Shown: piece by piece, positions 48,935 to 57,296 of the stretch
Position numbering within the stretch: position 1 is the first letter of the stretch
Layout: each line of letters opens with the position of its first letter
NCBI RefSeq assembly: GCF_028649595.1
Contig: NZ_JAQSLK010000005.1
Coordinates: forward strand, 85,824-149,823
DNA: 64,000 bases
Direction of reading: 5' to 3'
From: Campylobacter magnus
GTDB lineage: Bacteria > Campylobacterota > Campylobacteria > Campylobacterales > Campylobacteraceae
Made by a program: the position numbers and the translations under genes
Notes under the pieces: generated by a model
Databases searched by the model: none
What the model was told of the DNA's origin: nothing
What the model saw: the letters and a program-made list of their open reading frames with translations, nothing else

Positions 48935-48992
48935 TTAGAATTCCTTAAGTTTTTTAAAATGCAAATTGTAACTAAGTTTAACTTAAATTTCT

Positions 48993-49178
48993 TTAATTAT
49001 AGTTGTTTTGATTTTTTAGCTTCTCTAGCCTTTCTAAGTGTTCTTTGTTTTCTTTAATTATATTTTCTACTTCAAGTCCAAGCATTATGGTTTTATACAA
49101 ATTTGGTCTAGTTTTTCGCCAGTTTCTTAGGGTCTGTACATCTACACCAAGGTATCCTGCTATATCTCGTTTTGTCAT
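48993..49178 (-). CDS. Small helix-turn-helix protein
   Basis: 61 residues. Residues 3-25 (KRDIAGYLGVDVQTLRNWRK, 20, plus TRP) form an HTH resembling Xre/phage-type repressors; the C-terminal half is a charged helix. Divergently oriented to the 119-residue orphan at 49345; the 166-bp space between them is AT-rich and could hold both promoters. The Shine-Dalgarno (GTGAG) is weak. A role as regulator of the orphan is inference from position. No homolog recognised. Confidence 0.65.
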   Translation of the reverse strand: MTKRDIAGYLGVDVQTLRNWRKTRPNLYKTIMLGLEVENIIKENKEHLERLEKLKNQNNYN

Positions 49179-49344
49179 TTTTCACTCACAATTTTTAGCG
49201 AAATATAAACAAAAGCAATTTAAAAGCTAACAGCATAATATTTATTCTTTTTTAGATAAAAAATAAGAAATATTATATTTTTTAATTTTTATATAAGGTT
49301 TTACTAGATAAAATTCTGCTGCAATTTAAAAAAAAGGAGTATAA

Positions 49345-49704
49345 ATGCTAAATAGCGAAAATTCACTTTTACCAAAGGTTTCAGTGGAGGAAAAAGAAAA
49401 GATAAAGGAAATGATTAAAGCAAAAAAATCTTTTTGTGTAGTTGGAGCTAACAATACATCTACAGTAGCTGGAATAATTGAAGGGATGGTTGAGACAGCT
49501 GGTTTTAGATGCAGAGTTTATACCTCTAATCGTTCTTTGGGTATGGCAGCAGCTTTAATACCTACTGGTATAACGCAAGTGACAGGACTTTTTACAGCAC
49601 TAGGGATAGCAGCTCATAATTTAGTGACAGCTTTTCCGGATTACAAAATAATAAAATGTTTAATTGATAATCAAGTTTTGGTGCTGTATGATAAAAAAGA
49701 TTAG
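49345..49704 (+). CDS. Orphan 119-residue protein of unknown function
   Basis: Strong AAAGGAG site 7 bp before the ATG. The product has a charged N-terminal helix (about 12-28), then FCVVGANNTSTVAGIIEGMV (20), YTSNRSLGMAAALIPTG and a hydrophobic, glycine-rich stretch (about 65-97: GITQVTGLFTALGIAAHNLV, 20) and a soluble C-terminus. No signal peptide. I do not recognise the family. It is one of few plus-strand genes in a minus-strand region and AT-richer than its neighbours, which suggests acquisition. It ends 8 bp from the convergent ATPase gene. Possible roles (membrane-active effector, small regulator) are guesses. Confidence 0.75.
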   Translation: MLNSENSLLPKVSVEEKEKIKEMIKAKKSFCVVGANNTSTVAGIIEGMVETAGFRCRVYTSNRSLGMAAALIPTGITQVTGLFTALGIAAHNLVTAFPDYKIIKCLIDNQVLVLYDKKD

Positions 49705-49712
49705 TATTCTTG

Positions 49713-50744
49713 CTACTCCAAATACCCCACAGCAAAGGTGGCAAAGCTCATAAAACGCACTACGCAAGAGCTTAGGTTCCCGCTTTTTGCTGTGGCGTTT
49801 GAGATTATTATTATTTCTTTTATTTCATCGTTTGCTAGTTTTTTTGCCCTTAGAAGTGCTAGCTCAGGTGGCAAAAACGGCAAAACTAACACTCCAGCCC
49901 TACTTTTAGGCAAGTAAAAATCAAACTCGCCTTTAAAATAAACCTGCTCTCCAGTTTTTGCAAGCTCGCAAAATACCATATTTTCAATGATTTTTCTAGG
50001 ATTTTTGCCAAGCACAAAAAGCTTGCGCAAAGCAAAATCACAAAAATACATACGCTTAAATCTAGAATTCTCATCATAATTTCTAGCAAAAGCGATTATT
50101 CCTTTATCTTCTAAGGCTTCAAACTCGCTATAAAGAGCGTTTTTGCTAAGTTTACTCTTTTCTTTAAGCTCTCTAAAAACAGCTATTACATTAAAGTTTA
50201 GGCTCTCATACAAGCAATTTGCGCTAAGTGCTTTTAAGCCAAGCTCGCTAGTATTTGCAAAAACTGAGTAAGCCAAAAGCTCTCTGCTAAGCGCAGTTGG
50301 CAGGGAATTCCCACTACTCATAAAAGCCGCAAATGCCGTGCTTTCATCGCTATTTTTGCTAAAAGCAATGAACTCTTCAAAATCAAGCCCACTAAGCAAA
50401 ACGCTCTCAAAACCAGCGATTTTAAGGCTTTTTTGCCTAGAAATTAGCAAAATCTCATCACAATCTGGCAAAATTTCAGGATTTACTTTAAGATTATCCA
50501 CGCAAAGTGCGCTTATATTTTGCTGGCGCACAAACTCGCAAAGTGCTTTAAAATCAATATTATAGCGCAAGTCGCTAGCATCAATGTAAAAAGCATTTTT
50601 ACGCTCACTGCACCACTTAAGCCCTAGGCTAGTTTTACCACTTAAAATAGAGCCAAAAAGCAAGGTCTTAGCACTTTTTATTTCAAGCTTTCGTGGGATA
50701 AAGCTACGCTCTTTTGGCTGATTTTCATATAAAAATTTTAGCAT
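49713..50744 (-). CDS. P-loop ATPase of the AAA_14/DUF4143-like type
   Basis: 343 residues. Walker A GSILSGKT (31-38), a probable Walker B in ALCVDNL, and a C-terminal winged-helix region (KLSKNALYSEFEALEDKGII, 20) followed by a nuclease-like tail without clear catalytic residues. This layout resembles AAA_14 ATPases, which are widespread and functionally undefined. It ends 8 bp from the convergent orphan gene and precedes no obvious partner; rnhB lies upstream. Confidence 0.75.
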   Translation of the reverse strand: MLKFLYENQPKERSFIPRKLEIKSAKTLLFGSILSGKTSLGLKWCSERKNAFYIDASDLRYNIDFKALCEFVRQQNISALCVDNLKVNPEILPDCDEILLISRQKSLKIAGFESVLLSGLDFEEFIAFSKNSDESTAFAAFMSSGNSLPTALSRELLAYSVFANTSELGLKALSANCLYESLNFNVIAVFRELKEKSKLSKNALYSEFEALEDKGIIAFARNYDENSRFKRMYFCDFALRKLFVLGKNPRKIIENMVFCELAKTGEQVYFKGEFDFYLPKSRAGVLVLPFLPPELALLRAKKLANDEIKEIIIISNATAKSGNLSSCVVRFMSFATFAVGYLE

Positions 50745-50754
50745 TTATTCTCTT

Positions 50755-50812
50755 TTTTACGGAATTCCAGTTTTACGGAATTCTCTTTTACGGAATTCTA
50801 GAATTCCCTTTT
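50755..50812. repeat. Palindromes at the rnhB 3' end
   Basis: Three ACGGAATTC-type copies; the full copy CGGAATTCTAGAATTCC (50791-50807) lies inside rnhB and encodes its last residues. Confidence 0.9.
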
Positions 50813-51378
50813 AGCTTAAAGCTTTTTCTAGTTAGCTCGTTTGCGCCGTATTTTGCTAAGGCGTCTTGGTGTGCTTTTGTGCCATAGCCTTTGTGGATTT
50901 CATAGCCAAACTCAGGGTATTTTTGCCCCCAAGCCCTCATAGAGCGGTCACGGCTTACCTTTGCGATTATGCTAGCAGCTGAGACTTGTGCTACCTTGCT
51001 ATCAGCCTTTACTAGCGTGGAGATGCCGCTTACGCCGTAGTTACAATTACCATCGTAGATAAAAGAGCAGTCTTTAAAATGTGCCTTTATCACCCTTAGA
51101 GCTCTTGCAAGGCAGGCTGAAAGCCCTAGCTCATCAATAATAGTATTTCTAAAATAAACCACGATATAATCGCATTCCTTCGTGATTATATCAAAGATTT
51201 CTTCTCGTTTTTTCTCGCTTATTTTCTTAGAATCATCAAGCAAGCCAAACTCGCTAAAACCATCCCCAAAAGCGCATCCTGCCACAGCTAGCTCTCCAGC
51301 CAAGGCACCACGCCCAGCCTCGTCAATCCCACAAATACGCCCTAAAATCTCAGCCCCAAACAAAGAGTTTTCAAACAT
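50788..51378 (-). CDS. rnhB: Ribonuclease HII
   Basis: Removes ribonucleotides from DNA and RNA primers. 196 residues with the RNase HII motif [19 protein letters not shown] (catalytic Asp19-Glu20), [20 protein letters not shown] (20) and [11 protein letters not shown]. The last five residues (NSRIP) and stop are supplied by a palindrome copy, so the C-terminus has been extended or replaced by the repeat. It overlaps the DUF475 gene by 8 bp. Confidence 0.96.
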   Translation of the reverse strand: MFENSLFGAEILGRICGIDEAGRGALAGELAVAGCAFGDGFSEFGLLDDSKKISEKKREEIFDIITKECDYIVVYFRNTIIDELGLSACLARALRVIKAHFKDCSFIYDGNCNYGVSGISTLVKADSKVAQVSAASIIAKVSRDRSMRAWGQKYPEFGYEIHKGYGTKAHQDALAKYGANELTRKSFKLKGNSRIP

Positions 51379-52369
51379 TTTTTTCTTTTTTATTTAGCAA
51401 AACTGAGTGTAAAAACGCAAGCACAATAAGCGCAAAGCTAAGCGTGCCTGTAATGATCTCGCCCACTTCACTAAAGAGATTTATAAACATTATTATAGCA
51501 AGGGCTAAAATCGCATAATGCGCCCCATGCTCTAAAAATCTAAACTCGCTTAAAGTGCCTTTTTCTACCATATACAGCGTAAGTGCTCTAACAAAAAATG
51601 CGCCTATACCAAGACCGATCATAATAATAAATACATTATTACTCATCGCAAATGCGCCTATAACACCATCAAAGCTAAATGACGCATCCAAGGTCTCTAG
51701 ATACAAAAACCCAGCAAGCCCTGTTCTAGCCGCACTTTCATTTGCACTAGACTCGTCCCCACCTAGCCACTCAGACAAAATTCCTAAGCTCATATGTGCC
51801 AAAATCGCAGCAAAATACGCAATAGCACAGCTTATCTGCCCCACAAAATACACGATAAAAACACCAAGCAAAATCGCCACAAACACGCTAGCATTTTTTG
51901 CTCTACTTAGTGCTAGCATTACTTTATTACTCTCAATTAGCGGTATCCAGCGAATGCTACGCCCAGCAAAGAAAAACTCCAAAGCCACCATAAGCAAAAA
52001 CGCCCCACCAAAGGTATAAATCTCCATTTTGTTAGCTTCTAAATGCTCGTGGTAAGCGGCTATATCGTTTATAGCAATGTTTAATGTCTCAAGCAGACTT
52101 ATACCAGCAGCCACGCTAACGATAATAATAGGAAAGGCAAAACGCATACCAAAAACTGCTATAGGTATACCCCAGATGATAAAACGCCTTCTCCACACCT
52201 CGTCCATGCCGCCTAGCACCTTAGCATTTACCACAGCATTATCAAAGCTAAGGCTAATTTCTAAGATGGCAAGCAAGGCGCAAATATACGCCCCAGCAAT
52301 CCCAGCAAAATACCACACAGCCCCAACACCCACAAGTGAAATTGCAAATGATGAATAAAAATATTTCAC
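51371..52369 (-). CDS. DUF475 (TerC-like) membrane protein
   Basis: 332 residues and eight or nine hydrophobic segments. The [20 protein letters not shown] (20) motif near residue 36 and a second half with [18 protein letters not shown] show the paired acidic TerC/DUF475 motifs linked to metal-ion handling. It is probably an inner-membrane transporter-like protein of unknown substrate. Co-transcribed with rnhB (8-bp overlap). Confidence 0.9.
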   Translation of the reverse strand: MKYFYSSFAISLVGVGAVWYFAGIAGAYICALLAILEISLSFDNAVVNAKVLGGMDEVWRRRFIIWGIPIAVFGMRFAFPIIIVSVAAGISLLETLNIAINDIAAYHEHLEANKMEIYTFGGAFLLMVALEFFFAGRSIRWIPLIESNKVMLALSRAKNASVFVAILLGVFIVYFVGQISCAIAYFAAILAHMSLGILSEWLGGDESSANESAARTGLAGFLYLETLDASFSFDGVIGAFAMSNNVFIIMIGLGIGAFFVRALTLYMVEKGTLSEFRFLEHGAHYAILALAIIMFINLFSEVGEIITGTLSFALIVLAFLHSVLLNKKEKNV

Positions 52370-52390
52370 AATAAATCCTTTTTAAATTTA

Positions 52391-52490
52391 GTTTTAGGAA
52401 TTCTAGAATTCCTACCTAGGAATTCTAGAATTTGCTCGTAGGAATTCTAGAATTCCCTAGAAAAAATTCTAGAATTCCCTAGAAAAAATC
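52391..52490. repeat. Palindrome cluster between the transporter and DUF475 genes
   Basis: Four copies: two full (52397-52412 and 52441-52456), one truncated and one CTAGAATTCCCTAG form abutting the transporter stop. Confidence 0.9.
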
Positions 52491-53705
52491 TTTAATTACA
52501 TTAAAGCCAACAGTACAAATCGTAACCGCCCCAAAAATGAAAATAAAAGCATCCGCCCAAATATTGCGGTATTTTTTCAAACTAGGCACGCTATAAAAGC
52601 CAATTACCGGCAACAAAAACAAAATCCCAGCAATAATAGGACCAGTTAGATTATCAATTATCCCAATAATGCTAGGGTTTAGATACGAACAAACCAGCAT
52701 CAAAACATAAAAAAGCAAATCGCAAAATCTACTTAGAGTCTTTGGCTTTGGTGCAGGTTTCCCCGCTAGCTCGCAGCCTTTATCCACAAGTCCACAAAAG
52801 CCCTCCCTAGCACCAAAATAATGTCCAAAAAAGCTAGTAGCAATCGCCAAAAAGGCAATCACAGGCGCACTATATCCTATAAAATCATTATTAAGCTTGA
52901 TAGCAAAGTAGCTAACTACTGAAATATTTAGCTCTTTTGCCTTGGCTAAATCATCGCTACTCAAACACATGAGCGAAGAAAAAACAAAAAACATTATGAA
53001 AAAAAGTAGCAAAATAGAGTTTAAAAACAGCACTTTTTTGGCTTTTTCTATGCCCTTATCCTCGCCGTATCTGCGCCGCATAGAACTAGCAAAGGTTGAA
53101 ACTGCTGGCGTATGCTCAAAAGCAAAAGCCAAAATCGGCAGGGCAAAAAAGCAAGTAAGCAAAAAATCACTCCAACTAAACTCTACACTAAAAACGCCAA
53201 AATCCCAAAACTGTATCAAATACAGTGAAAAAACTAGCAGTATCACGCACAGCGGATAAACTAGCGCCTCACAAACCCTAATTACCAAATCTTCTTTTAG
53301 CACCATTACAAGCATAAGAAAAGAAATAAGCGCAAAAACCACAAGGGCGCGTGAAATATCCATCATACCAAGCTGATTTTGCGCAAAAGAGATTATGGTA
53401 TTTGTAATGCCCACGCCATACATCACACAAGCTGGCAAAAAGGCAAAAAAGTAAAGCGCAGTAATGAAAAAACCGACCTTAGCCCCGTAGTACTCACGGC
53501 TTACATCGCTGATATCGCCCTTGTGCCCAAAGCAATATCTACAAAGCCCCCAGTGGCTAAAATACACCATCGGCAAGGCAATAATCATCATAAAAAACAC
53601 TGGATAAATGCCACTTACCCCAGTCTTGATAGGCAAAAAGAGTATCCCAGCCCCAACAGCTGTGCCAAAAAGACTCATCACCCAGCGAAAATCATAAAAA
53701 CCCAT
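52479..53705 (-). CDS. HAAAP/SdaC-type amino-acid transporter (serine-like)
   Basis: 408 residues with about 11 transmembrane helices. The N-terminal helix FGTAVGAGILFLPIKTGVSG (20) is the family substrate/proton motif; HWGLCRYCFG and the helix FALPILAFAFEHTPAVSTFA (20) also fit the hydroxy/aromatic amino-acid permease family, closest to serine transporter SdaC. Serine is a main carbon source for Campylobacter. The substrate is inferred from family resemblance; no sdaA is in this window. Confidence 0.85.
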   Translation of the reverse strand: MGFYDFRWVMSLFGTAVGAGILFLPIKTGVSGIYPVFFMMIIALPMVYFSHWGLCRYCFGHKGDISDVSREYYGAKVGFFITALYFFAFLPACVMYGVGITNTIISFAQNQLGMMDISRALVVFALISFLMLVMVLKEDLVIRVCEALVYPLCVILLVFSLYLIQFWDFGVFSVEFSWSDFLLTCFFALPILAFAFEHTPAVSTFASSMRRRYGEDKGIEKAKKVLFLNSILLLFFIMFFVFSSLMCLSSDDLAKAKELNISVVSYFAIKLNNDFIGYSAPVIAFLAIATSFFGHYFGAREGFCGLVDKGCELAGKPAPKPKTLSRFCDLLFYVLMLVCSYLNPSIIGIIDNLTGPIIAGILFLLPVIGFYSVPSLKKYRNIWADAFIFIFGAVTICTVGFNVIKDFF

Positions 53706-53769
53706 TTTTAACCTAAAATCTTTTTTTAAAGATTTGAATTATAGCAAAATTTTAAAATTGAAGCAGAAT

Positions 53770-53826
53770 AAATCTAGAATTCCTACTAGGAATTCTAGAT
53801 TTTGCCTTAGGAATTCTAGAATTTGC
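53770..53826. repeat. Palindrome cluster
   Basis: A TCTAGAATTCCTACTAGGAATTCTAGA composite (two half-sites back to back, 53772-53798) and one more TAGGAATTCTAGAATT copy before the eptC stop. Confidence 0.9.
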
Positions 53827-53831
53827 TAAGC

Positions 53832-55376
53832 CTATCTTTCAAACATATCAAGATTTTTGTCATAGTATTTGCTAGAAACGCCAAAATGCCCTAGCAAGGT
53901 GTGAAAAATATTATCTTGGCTAAAACTCACACCTTTTTTAATCCTACTCATCAAATCAGCATTTTTGCTATAAAACATGAGCGGCACATGCGTTTGCTCA
54001 TCAGGAGCGATAGCATAAGGCAGTCCGTGTAAATAAATGCCATTTTCACCAAGACTCTCACCGTGGTCGCTAATATAAATAAGCGAGCCCTCAAAGCTCT
54101 CGTTTTTTTCAAGCTCAGCTATAAACTCGCTGATTAAATAATCAGTGTATAAAATCGTGTTATCATAAGTGTTTATTATCTCATCGCTACTACATTTTGC
54201 CAAATCGCTTGTATCGCAAGTTGGCGTGAATTTTTTCATCTCATTTGGATAGCGCTGATAGTAGGTAGGTCCGTGCGAGCCAAGGACATGAAGCACGATT
54301 ATAGCGTCTTTTGGCTGATTTTCATAGTTAGAGAGCTGATTTTTTAGCGCAGTGATTAAAATATCATCAAATTCCTTGCCAAAATACAGCCACGGCACTC
54401 TATTACACACGCCTTTACAGCCGCCGTTATTATTGCCATACCAGCTCACATCCACGCCTGTACTAGCCAAAAAGTCAATAGCATTTTGCGCATTTATATC
54501 ATCATCGTAAGCCACTCTTGGCATATGAGAAAACATACACGGCACAGAAACAGCAGTTAGCGTCCCGCAAGAAAGAGCCTCAAAATACGCCGCTTTATTA
54601 GCAGCTACAAAAGGCTTTGTGTAGGCGTTTGTGTCGTTTTTGCTATATCCTAGCGCGCTATAACTTGCTGCTCTTGCAGTCTCGCCAAGCACAAAAACTA
54701 GTAGTTTTGGCTTGCTAGCATCATTTGGAATTCTAGTAGCGTCTGCGGCTATCATTTCAAGTGGCTTTGGCGGACTTAGTTTTGAATTTAGCGCCCTAGC
54801 AAAAGAAATAATCGGATAATACGGCAAATGAAGCTTTTTTAGATTTGAGTTGTTGCGGAAAAATGGAATTACGCTTTGAGAGTTTAAAAGCACAAGCACG
54901 CCAGCAAAACTAAGGCTAAGCACAAAGCCACAAAAGCCCCGTAAAAACGCTGTTTTAATGCCTTTTTTATACTCTATTTTTAGGGCTATTAAAAGCCCTA
55001 TTGGCAAAATTACCAAAAAAAGCGTCCATAAAATAAGCTTGAAGTTTAGGTAGCTGAAGGCTTCTTTATTATCAGTTTCTAGCACTGTTATCATCATGTC
55101 TTGGTTTAGCAAGGCGCCATAATTATACATAAAATACGCACTAAAAGCACTTACTGCGATAAAAAATGAACCTGTGATTTTAATAAGCCTTGGAGGTGCG
55201 AGAACATAAAGCGTAGAAAGTAAGATAAAAAACACCCCAGCAAAGATAGTAAAGCCCAAAAGCACGGGATCTTCAGCCTTTTTAAGCCCGTCCAAAACAG
55301 CAGCAAAAAACACAAAGTTTAAAGCACACAAATACGCCGCAAGCGCAAATAATACCTTATGATAACAAATTTTCAC
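53832..55376 (-). CDS. eptC: Phosphoethanolamine transferase (EptC-like)
   Basis: 514 residues. Five N-terminal membrane segments (about 8-180) are followed by a periplasmic alkaline-phosphatase/sulfatase-fold domain: LVFVLGETARAASYSALGYS (20), the catalytic Thr region SCGTLTAVSVPCMFSHMPR, paired cysteines (CKGVC and CDTSDLAKC), and YISDHGESLGENGIYLHGLP (20) with metal ligands. In C. jejuni the enzyme modifies lipid A, FlgG and N-glycans. NATRIPND includes codons from a palindrome half-site (ATRIP). Confidence 0.93.
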   Translation of the reverse strand: MKICYHKVLFALAAYLCALNFVFFAAVLDGLKKAEDPVLLGFTIFAGVFFILLSTLYVLAPPRLIKITGSFFIAVSAFSAYFMYNYGALLNQDMMITVLETDNKEAFSYLNFKLILWTLFLVILPIGLLIALKIEYKKGIKTAFLRGFCGFVLSLSFAGVLVLLNSQSVIPFFRNNSNLKKLHLPYYPIISFARALNSKLSPPKPLEMIAADATRIPNDASKPKLLVFVLGETARAASYSALGYSKNDTNAYTKPFVAANKAAYFEALSCGTLTAVSVPCMFSHMPRVAYDDDINAQNAIDFLASTGVDVSWYGNNNGGCKGVCNRVPWLYFGKEFDDILITALKNQLSNYENQPKDAIIVLHVLGSHGPTYYQRYPNEMKKFTPTCDTSDLAKCSSDEIINTYDNTILYTDYLISEFIAELEKNESFEGSLIYISDHGESLGENGIYLHGLPYAIAPDEQTHVPLMFYSKNADLMSRIKKGVSFSQDNIFHTLLGHFGVSSKYYDKNLDMFER

Positions 55377-55434
55377 AAATAACCTTTTTTTTAAGAATAA
55401 TTTTAATTTAGAAAGGTAAATTTTTTGATAATTT

Positions 55435-55555
55435 CTAGGGAATTCTAGAATTCCCTACTAAATTTTAAAATAAAATCTAGAATTCCTAGTAAAATTTAAA
55501 ATAAAATCTAGAATTCCTAGTAAATTTTAAAGTAAATTCTAGAATTCCCTAGAAT
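55435..55555. repeat. Palindrome cluster downstream of gmhA
   Basis: Four to five palindromes with TCTAGAATTCCTAGTAAA and CTAGAATTCCCTAG forms, repeated about every 25-30 bp. Between 55377 and 55714 there is no gene: this cluster, hairpin F and a terminator fill it. Confidence 0.9.
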
Positions 55556-55596
55556 TTGTCAGTCTTTACAACTCTGGCTCTAAAACGGCTCTAAAA

Positions 55597-55690
55597 TTGC
55601 GAGGCGATTTTTGCTCTCACGCGCCTGTCGCACGCCGAAGATAAAATAATAAATTCACCAAGTGCGCAGCAGTAAAAAGCCTCCGCAAAA
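55597..55690. repeat. Hairpin element F (apex-conserved family)
   Basis: Arms around GCGAGGCGATTTTTGCT (left) and AGTAAAAAGCCTCCGC (right, imperfect complement) enclose the apex TAAAATAATAAATTCA (55642-55657), a variant of the apex in hairpins A-D. The left boundary TTGCGAGGCGA matches the TGCGAGACGA flank of A and of the 6647-6837 segment. Confidence 0.6.
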
Positions 55691-55697
55691 TGAGCCT

Positions 55698-55716
55698 ATA
55701 AAAAGGCAAATGCCTT
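55698..55716 (-). terminator. Rho-independent terminator of gmhA
   Basis: On the minus strand AAGGCA, loop TT, TGCCTT, then TT-AT: stem complementary over 6 bp with a U-tract, overlapping the gmhA stop codon (55715-55717). Confidence 0.6.
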
Positions 55717-56278
55717 ATTTATACGCCTCATCTGTCGCCATACACAGCGTATGAATTACCAAAATATGCATCTCTTGAATGCGCGCAGTATCGCTGGCTG
55801 GGATGATAATAGAGCACTCGCACAGCCTGCCTAGCTCGCCACCATCACGGCCGAGCAGACCAAGGGTTTTTGCGCCGATTTTTTTGGCTGCGTTTATGGC
55901 CCCTACAACATTTGCGCTATTTCCGCTAGTTGAGATGCCTATTAGCAAGTCATTTTTAGCACACAAGGCTAGAGTTTGCCTTTCAAAAACCATATCAAAG
56001 CCATAGTCATTGCCGATAGCTGTAAGTGCGCTAGTATCGGTGCTAAGGGCAATTGCTGACAAAGGGGTTCGCTCGGTTTTGTATCTGCCAGTTAGCTCGG
56101 CTGCGAAGTGCTGGGCATCAGCTGCGCTGCCACCATTTCCGCAAATTAGCACCTTGCCACCGCTTTTTAGCGTATTTGCTACAAGAGCGCAAGCCTCGTT
56201 AATTTTATCATTTAAAGCCTCCATTAGCTTTGCGGTCTCTAAGTGTGCTCTAAGTTCTGCGCTAAAAAAATCTTTCAT
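55715..56278 (-). CDS. gmhA: Sedoheptulose-7-phosphate isomerase
   Basis: First step of heptose synthesis for LPS/LOS or capsule. 187 residues of the SIS fold: [20 protein letters not shown] (20) at about 46-65, [16 protein letters not shown], and the C-terminal metal/active-site His in [18 protein letters not shown]. It lies alone here; no other heptose genes (gmhB, hldE, waaD) are in the window. It is followed by a terminator. Confidence 0.97.
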   Translation of the reverse strand: MKDFFSAELRAHLETAKLMEALNDKINEACALVANTLKSGGKVLICGNGGSAADAQHFAAELTGRYKTERTPLSAIALSTDTSALTAIGNDYGFDMVFERQTLALCAKNDLLIGISTSGNSANVVGAINAAKKIGAKTLGLLGRDGGELGRLCECSIIIPASDTARIQEMHILVIHTLCMATDEAYK

Positions 56279-56319
56279 CTTTTATCCTTAAAATTTTTTA
56301 AGCAATTCTAGCACAAATT

Positions 56320-56820
56320 TTAAAATTCTTTATCATTACTAGCTCTAAACTCGATTTTTGCTTTTTTGCTTTTAAAACTTGTTTTATCAGCGCAAACCTC
56401 GTAGCTAATATCAGCAAAACTTTGGCTAAATCCGCCACAAAGATTAGGCTGTGGTTTTCTATTATAAAGTGGTTTTGAGGCAATTACATCAGCTAAAATA
56501 TTTTCATAGTAAATATCGCCTAGAAATTTCACATTAAAGTCTTTTGGAGCGTAACAAGTGCTATTTACACAGATTTTCTCAGCGATTTTTAGCTCAAAAA
56601 GCCCAGCACCAGCTGAGTAAATCTGCACCTTTAGAGCATTTTTGTTAAAGTGAATAAAACCAGCATCATTTATACGCACAAGTGGCGAAATAATCAGCAT
56701 TTGCACAGCCTTACTCTCATATTGCTCGCTGTTTTGCGCTGGATTTTTACTAGCACAAGAGATAAAAAATAGCGCAAAAAAACTAAGCGCAAAAGCCCTA
56801 AAAAACAGCATTTTTTTCAT
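56320..56820 (-). CDS. Predicted outer-membrane lipoprotein of unknown function
   Basis: 166 residues with a signal peptide and lipobox ISCA (acyl-Cys22). The rest is beta-rich with two cysteine pairs (CVNSTCYA and CGGFSQ with YEVCADK) that could form disulfides in the periplasm. I do not recognise a family; similar lipoproteins are common in Campylobacterota. It is monocistronic, between gmhA and the divergent tRNA-Glu. Confidence 0.85.
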   Translation of the reverse strand: MKKMLFFRAFALSFFALFFISCASKNPAQNSEQYESKAVQMLIISPLVRINDAGFIHFNKNALKVQIYSAGAGLFELKIAEKICVNSTCYAPKDFNVKFLGDIYYENILADVIASKPLYNRKPQPNLCGGFSQSFADISYEVCADKTSFKSKKAKIEFRASNDKEF

Positions 56821-56857
56821 ATTTTCTCCATTTTATATATTTTTAAGCAAAACTTGG

Positions 56858-56863
56858 TATAAT
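56858..56863 (+). promoter_or_regulatory. -10 box of tRNA-Glu
   Basis: TATAAT in the context AACTTGGTATAATTCC, 26 bp before the tRNA, a standard distance. Confidence 0.7.
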
Positions 56864-56888
56864 TCCAGTTCTTTTTTAAAACCGCTGT

Positions 56889-56963
56889 GGCCCCTTCGTC
56901 TAGCGGTTAGGACATCGCCCTTTCACGGCGGTAACACGAGTTCGAGTCTCGTAGGGGTCACCA
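56889..56963 (+). tRNA. tRNA-Glu (anticodon TTC)
   Basis: 75 nt including the encoded CCA. Acceptor stem GGCCCCT/AGGGGTC (one G-U pair), D-loop with AGCGGTTAGGA, anticodon loop CTTTCAC (anticodon TTC), and T-arm ACGAGTTCGAGTCTCGT. Single tRNA, not in a cluster. No rho-independent terminator was seen after it; a palindrome array follows. Confidence 0.97.
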
Positions 56964-57028
56964 CTTCAAAAATTATAAATCTATTTTTTAAATATTTTTT
57001 ATCAATCAAAGAATCAAGAGTAAAGTAA

Positions 57029-57296
57029 TAATATAGGAATTCTAGAATTCTAAAACCCCAAAAAATAAAATTATAGAATTCCCAAGGAATTTTAAAATCT
57101 AGAATTCCTTAGAAATTCTAGATTTTTTAAAAACCCAAATTCTAGAAATTTTAAATTCCAGAATTCCCTAGAAATTCTAGAATTCCAAAATCTCAAAAAA
57201 TAAATTCTAGAATTCCCTAGAAATTCTAGAATTCTAAAACTCCAAAAAATAAAATCTAGAATTCCCTAGAAATTTTAAATTCTAGAATTCCTATAT
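57029..57296. repeat. Dense palindrome array between tRNA-Glu and fliK
   Basis: About 13 full or half palindromes with spacers such as AAAACCCCAAAAAATAAAAT and CTAGAAATTTTAAATT. Several spacers recur, so the array grew by duplication. No other content in 56964-57290. Confidence 0.92.
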
